This document shows, piece by piece, positions 5,101 to 5,689 of a stretch of DNA of 5,689 bases. The stretch lies in contig JAOZNO010000236.1 in assembly GCA_029933755.1 (NCBI GenBank), forward strand, positions 1-5,689. The letters are read 5' to 3'. The stretch is from Bacteroidales bacterium (GTDB taxonomy: Bacteria; Bacteroidota; Bacteroidia; Bacteroidales; NBLH01). The translations under genes and the position numbers were made by a program. The stretch's first letter is position 1, and the number at the start of each line of letters is the position of its first letter. Below the pieces are notes generated by a model. The model made no database searches, was not told the DNA's origin, and saw only the letters and a list, made by a program, of their open reading frames with translations.

Positions 5101-5135
5101 TGACAATTCCCAATGATTGGGAATTGTCATTTTTT
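5101..5135. promoter_or_regulatory. Perfect 13-bp-arm palindrome before the MqsR-like operon
   Basis: TGACAATTCCCAA (5101-5113) and TTGGGAATTGTCA (5117-5129) are exact complements around the 3-base centre TGA, and a run of six T follows (5130-5135). The right arm contains the TTG (5117-5119) that would serve as the -33 element for TATCTTTG at 5141-5148. It is thus placed for an antitoxin to block RNA polymerase, the usual autoregulation of MqsRA-type operons. The hairpin plus T-run is also a good intrinsic terminator form, insulating the operon from upstream transcription. Both roles are inferred. Confidence 0.7.
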
Positions 5136-5148
5136 ATTATTATCTTTG
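5117..5148 (+). promoter_or_regulatory. Promoter of the MqsR-like toxin operon
   Basis: TATCTTTG at 5141-5148 is an exact TAnnTTTG -7 element. TTG at 5117-5119 lies 21 bases upstream as a candidate -33 element. The ATG at 5174 follows after 25 bases, with AAAGGT just downstream of the -7. The -33 lies inside the palindrome, which suggests repression by the downstream antitoxin. Confidence 0.65.
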
Positions 5149-5173
5149 TATTTAAAAGGTAATAACAAGATTT

Positions 5174-5554
5174 ATGACAGAATTACCGTATACAGTAGAT
5201 AATATTAAACTCATTCAGGAATTTATTAAAGAAACAAGGATTCGGATTGCAAATGGCATTAGTATAACATTTACATCAAAAGCAAGTGCTGAATTAGAAG
5301 ATTTAATGCTTGAATATGACATTACTACAGATGATATTGAACATACAATCTTAAATCTTACTCCTGAAAATTATTACAGGGGGATAGACCTTTCAGGGAA
5401 AGCTGATTTTAATGTATGTGCATTTAGGGCATTTGTAGGTAACGATAATATTGAAATATACTTAAAGTACGGCCTTGAGGCCAATAATTTACAAATACTT
5501 ATTTTTTCTAATCATATCCCTAATTTTTCAATGAGTCAGCCATTTAAAAACTAG
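5174..5554 (+). CDS. MqsR-family mRNA interferase toxin
   Basis: A 126-residue protein resembling the MqsR toxins, ribosome-independent RNases with a RelE-like fold that cut mRNA in the cytoplasm. The core at residues 39-112 lines up with E. coli MqsR: an acidic helix (AELEDLMLEYDIT), then TILNLTPENYYRGID (58-72) where E. coli has a SESDFYKS segment, then FRAFVG, IEIYLKYGL (93-101) matching its VYLKI strand, and a closing LQILIFSNH strand. Arg69 sits where E. coli MqsR has catalytic Lys56, and Tyr96 aligns with Tyr81; both are plausible active-site residues but not verified. It is longer than the E. coli protein (98 residues), with extra residues at both ends. It has its own promoter and ends 4 bases before the next gene. 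As in mqsRA, and unlike most modules, the toxin comes first. The family call is by recognised pattern, not by search. Confidence 0.8.
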   Translation: MTELPYTVDNIKLIQEFIKETRIRIANGISITFTSKASAELEDLMLEYDITTDDIEHTILNLTPENYYRGIDLSGKADFNVCAFRAFVGNDNIEIYLKYGLEANNLQILIFSNHIPNFSMSQPFKN

Positions 5555-5558
5555 TATC

Positions 5559-5689
5559 ATGGAAACAAAAAAAGTATTATCAAGAGAGAATGTAGCAACT
5601 GAAGAGTTGCAAGAAACTGTATTTAAAAATTATAAGGGTATATCGCTAACTTATACTGAGGTATATTATTTAGATTATGAAGTAAATGA
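5559..5689 (+). CDS. Presumed antitoxin of the MqsR-like toxin, N-terminal part only
   Basis: ATG at 5559, four bases after the toxin stop, opens a frame that continues to the window edge without a stop (43 complete codons and two bases). The spacing indicates an operon with the toxin. The segment FKNYKGISLTYTEVYYLDYE (residues 22-41) has the shape of the MqsA N-terminal beta hairpin (an F-x-x-YKG-like strand and then a Y-rich strand), but the zinc-binding cysteines of classic MqsA/YgiT proteins are absent in what is visible. A helix-turn-helix, and possibly a Panacea domain, would be expected in the missing C-terminal part and cannot be checked here. It would bind and neutralise the toxin and probably repress the operon at the 5101-5129 palindrome. 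Its status as a gene is firm; its function is inferred from position and the short resemblance. Confidence 0.65.
   Translation, partial: METKKVLSRENVATEELQETVFKNYKGISLTYTEVYYLDYEVN

Noticed and set aside
1..5689. CRISPR array, tRNA, rRNA or complete insertion sequence
   Set aside because: No regularly spaced repeats, cloverleaf-like segments, conserved rRNA stretches or transposase sequences were seen.

Overview
The window is strongly AT-rich and looks like an accessory region of a Bacteroidota chromosome, probably a flavobacterium or sphingobacterium relative. The support is the repeated Bacteroidota-type -7 promoter motif TAnnTTTG (best copies at 2247-2254, 2681-2688 and 5141-5148), the lack of Shine-Dalgarno sequences before most starts, and gene families common in that phylum. 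No genus can be named from the sequence. All supported genes lie on the plus strand. They are short and mostly stand alone or in pairs, separated by hairpin-rich non-coding DNA, as expected of a gene-exchange region rather than a housekeeping operon.

Left part (1-1745): a DUF1284-like cysteine-containing protein (160-651), then a two-gene unit. The first gene of the unit encodes a small Mrr-like PD-(D/E)XK nuclease domain (789-1274). The second encodes an unrecognised 150-residue protein (1293-1745). The two lie in the same reading frame and are separated by one TGA, so they may be an operon or a split fusion.

Middle part (1746-3706): a 530-base non-coding stretch holds two copies of a 16-base GC-rich repeat and several inverted repeats. 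It is followed by a cold-shock protein (2278-2469) with a clear terminator, a perfect 12-bp-arm hairpin, and a NYN-LOTUS (LabA-like) putative ribonuclease gene (2705-3472) with its own promoter. A further gap contains only a tiny ORF and a hairpin.

Right part (3707-5689): two toxin-antitoxin modules. The first is a Panacea (DUF4065/SocA-like) antitoxin gene whose stop overlaps the GTG start of a downstream toxin-like gene. That toxin gene is broken by an apparent one-base loss in an A run, yet its remaining 144 codons are still open. After 410 bases without a gene comes an MqsR-like toxin (5174-5554), and 4 bases later its presumed antitoxin, which runs off the window. A perfect 13-bp-arm palindrome overlaps the MqsR promoter region and is a candidate autoregulatory operator, a terminator, or both.

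The most notable points are the frameshifted Panacea toxin, the apparently cysteine-free MqsA-like antitoxin start, the TGA-split nuclease unit, and the palindrome. No CRISPR array, tRNA, rRNA or complete insertion sequence was seen.
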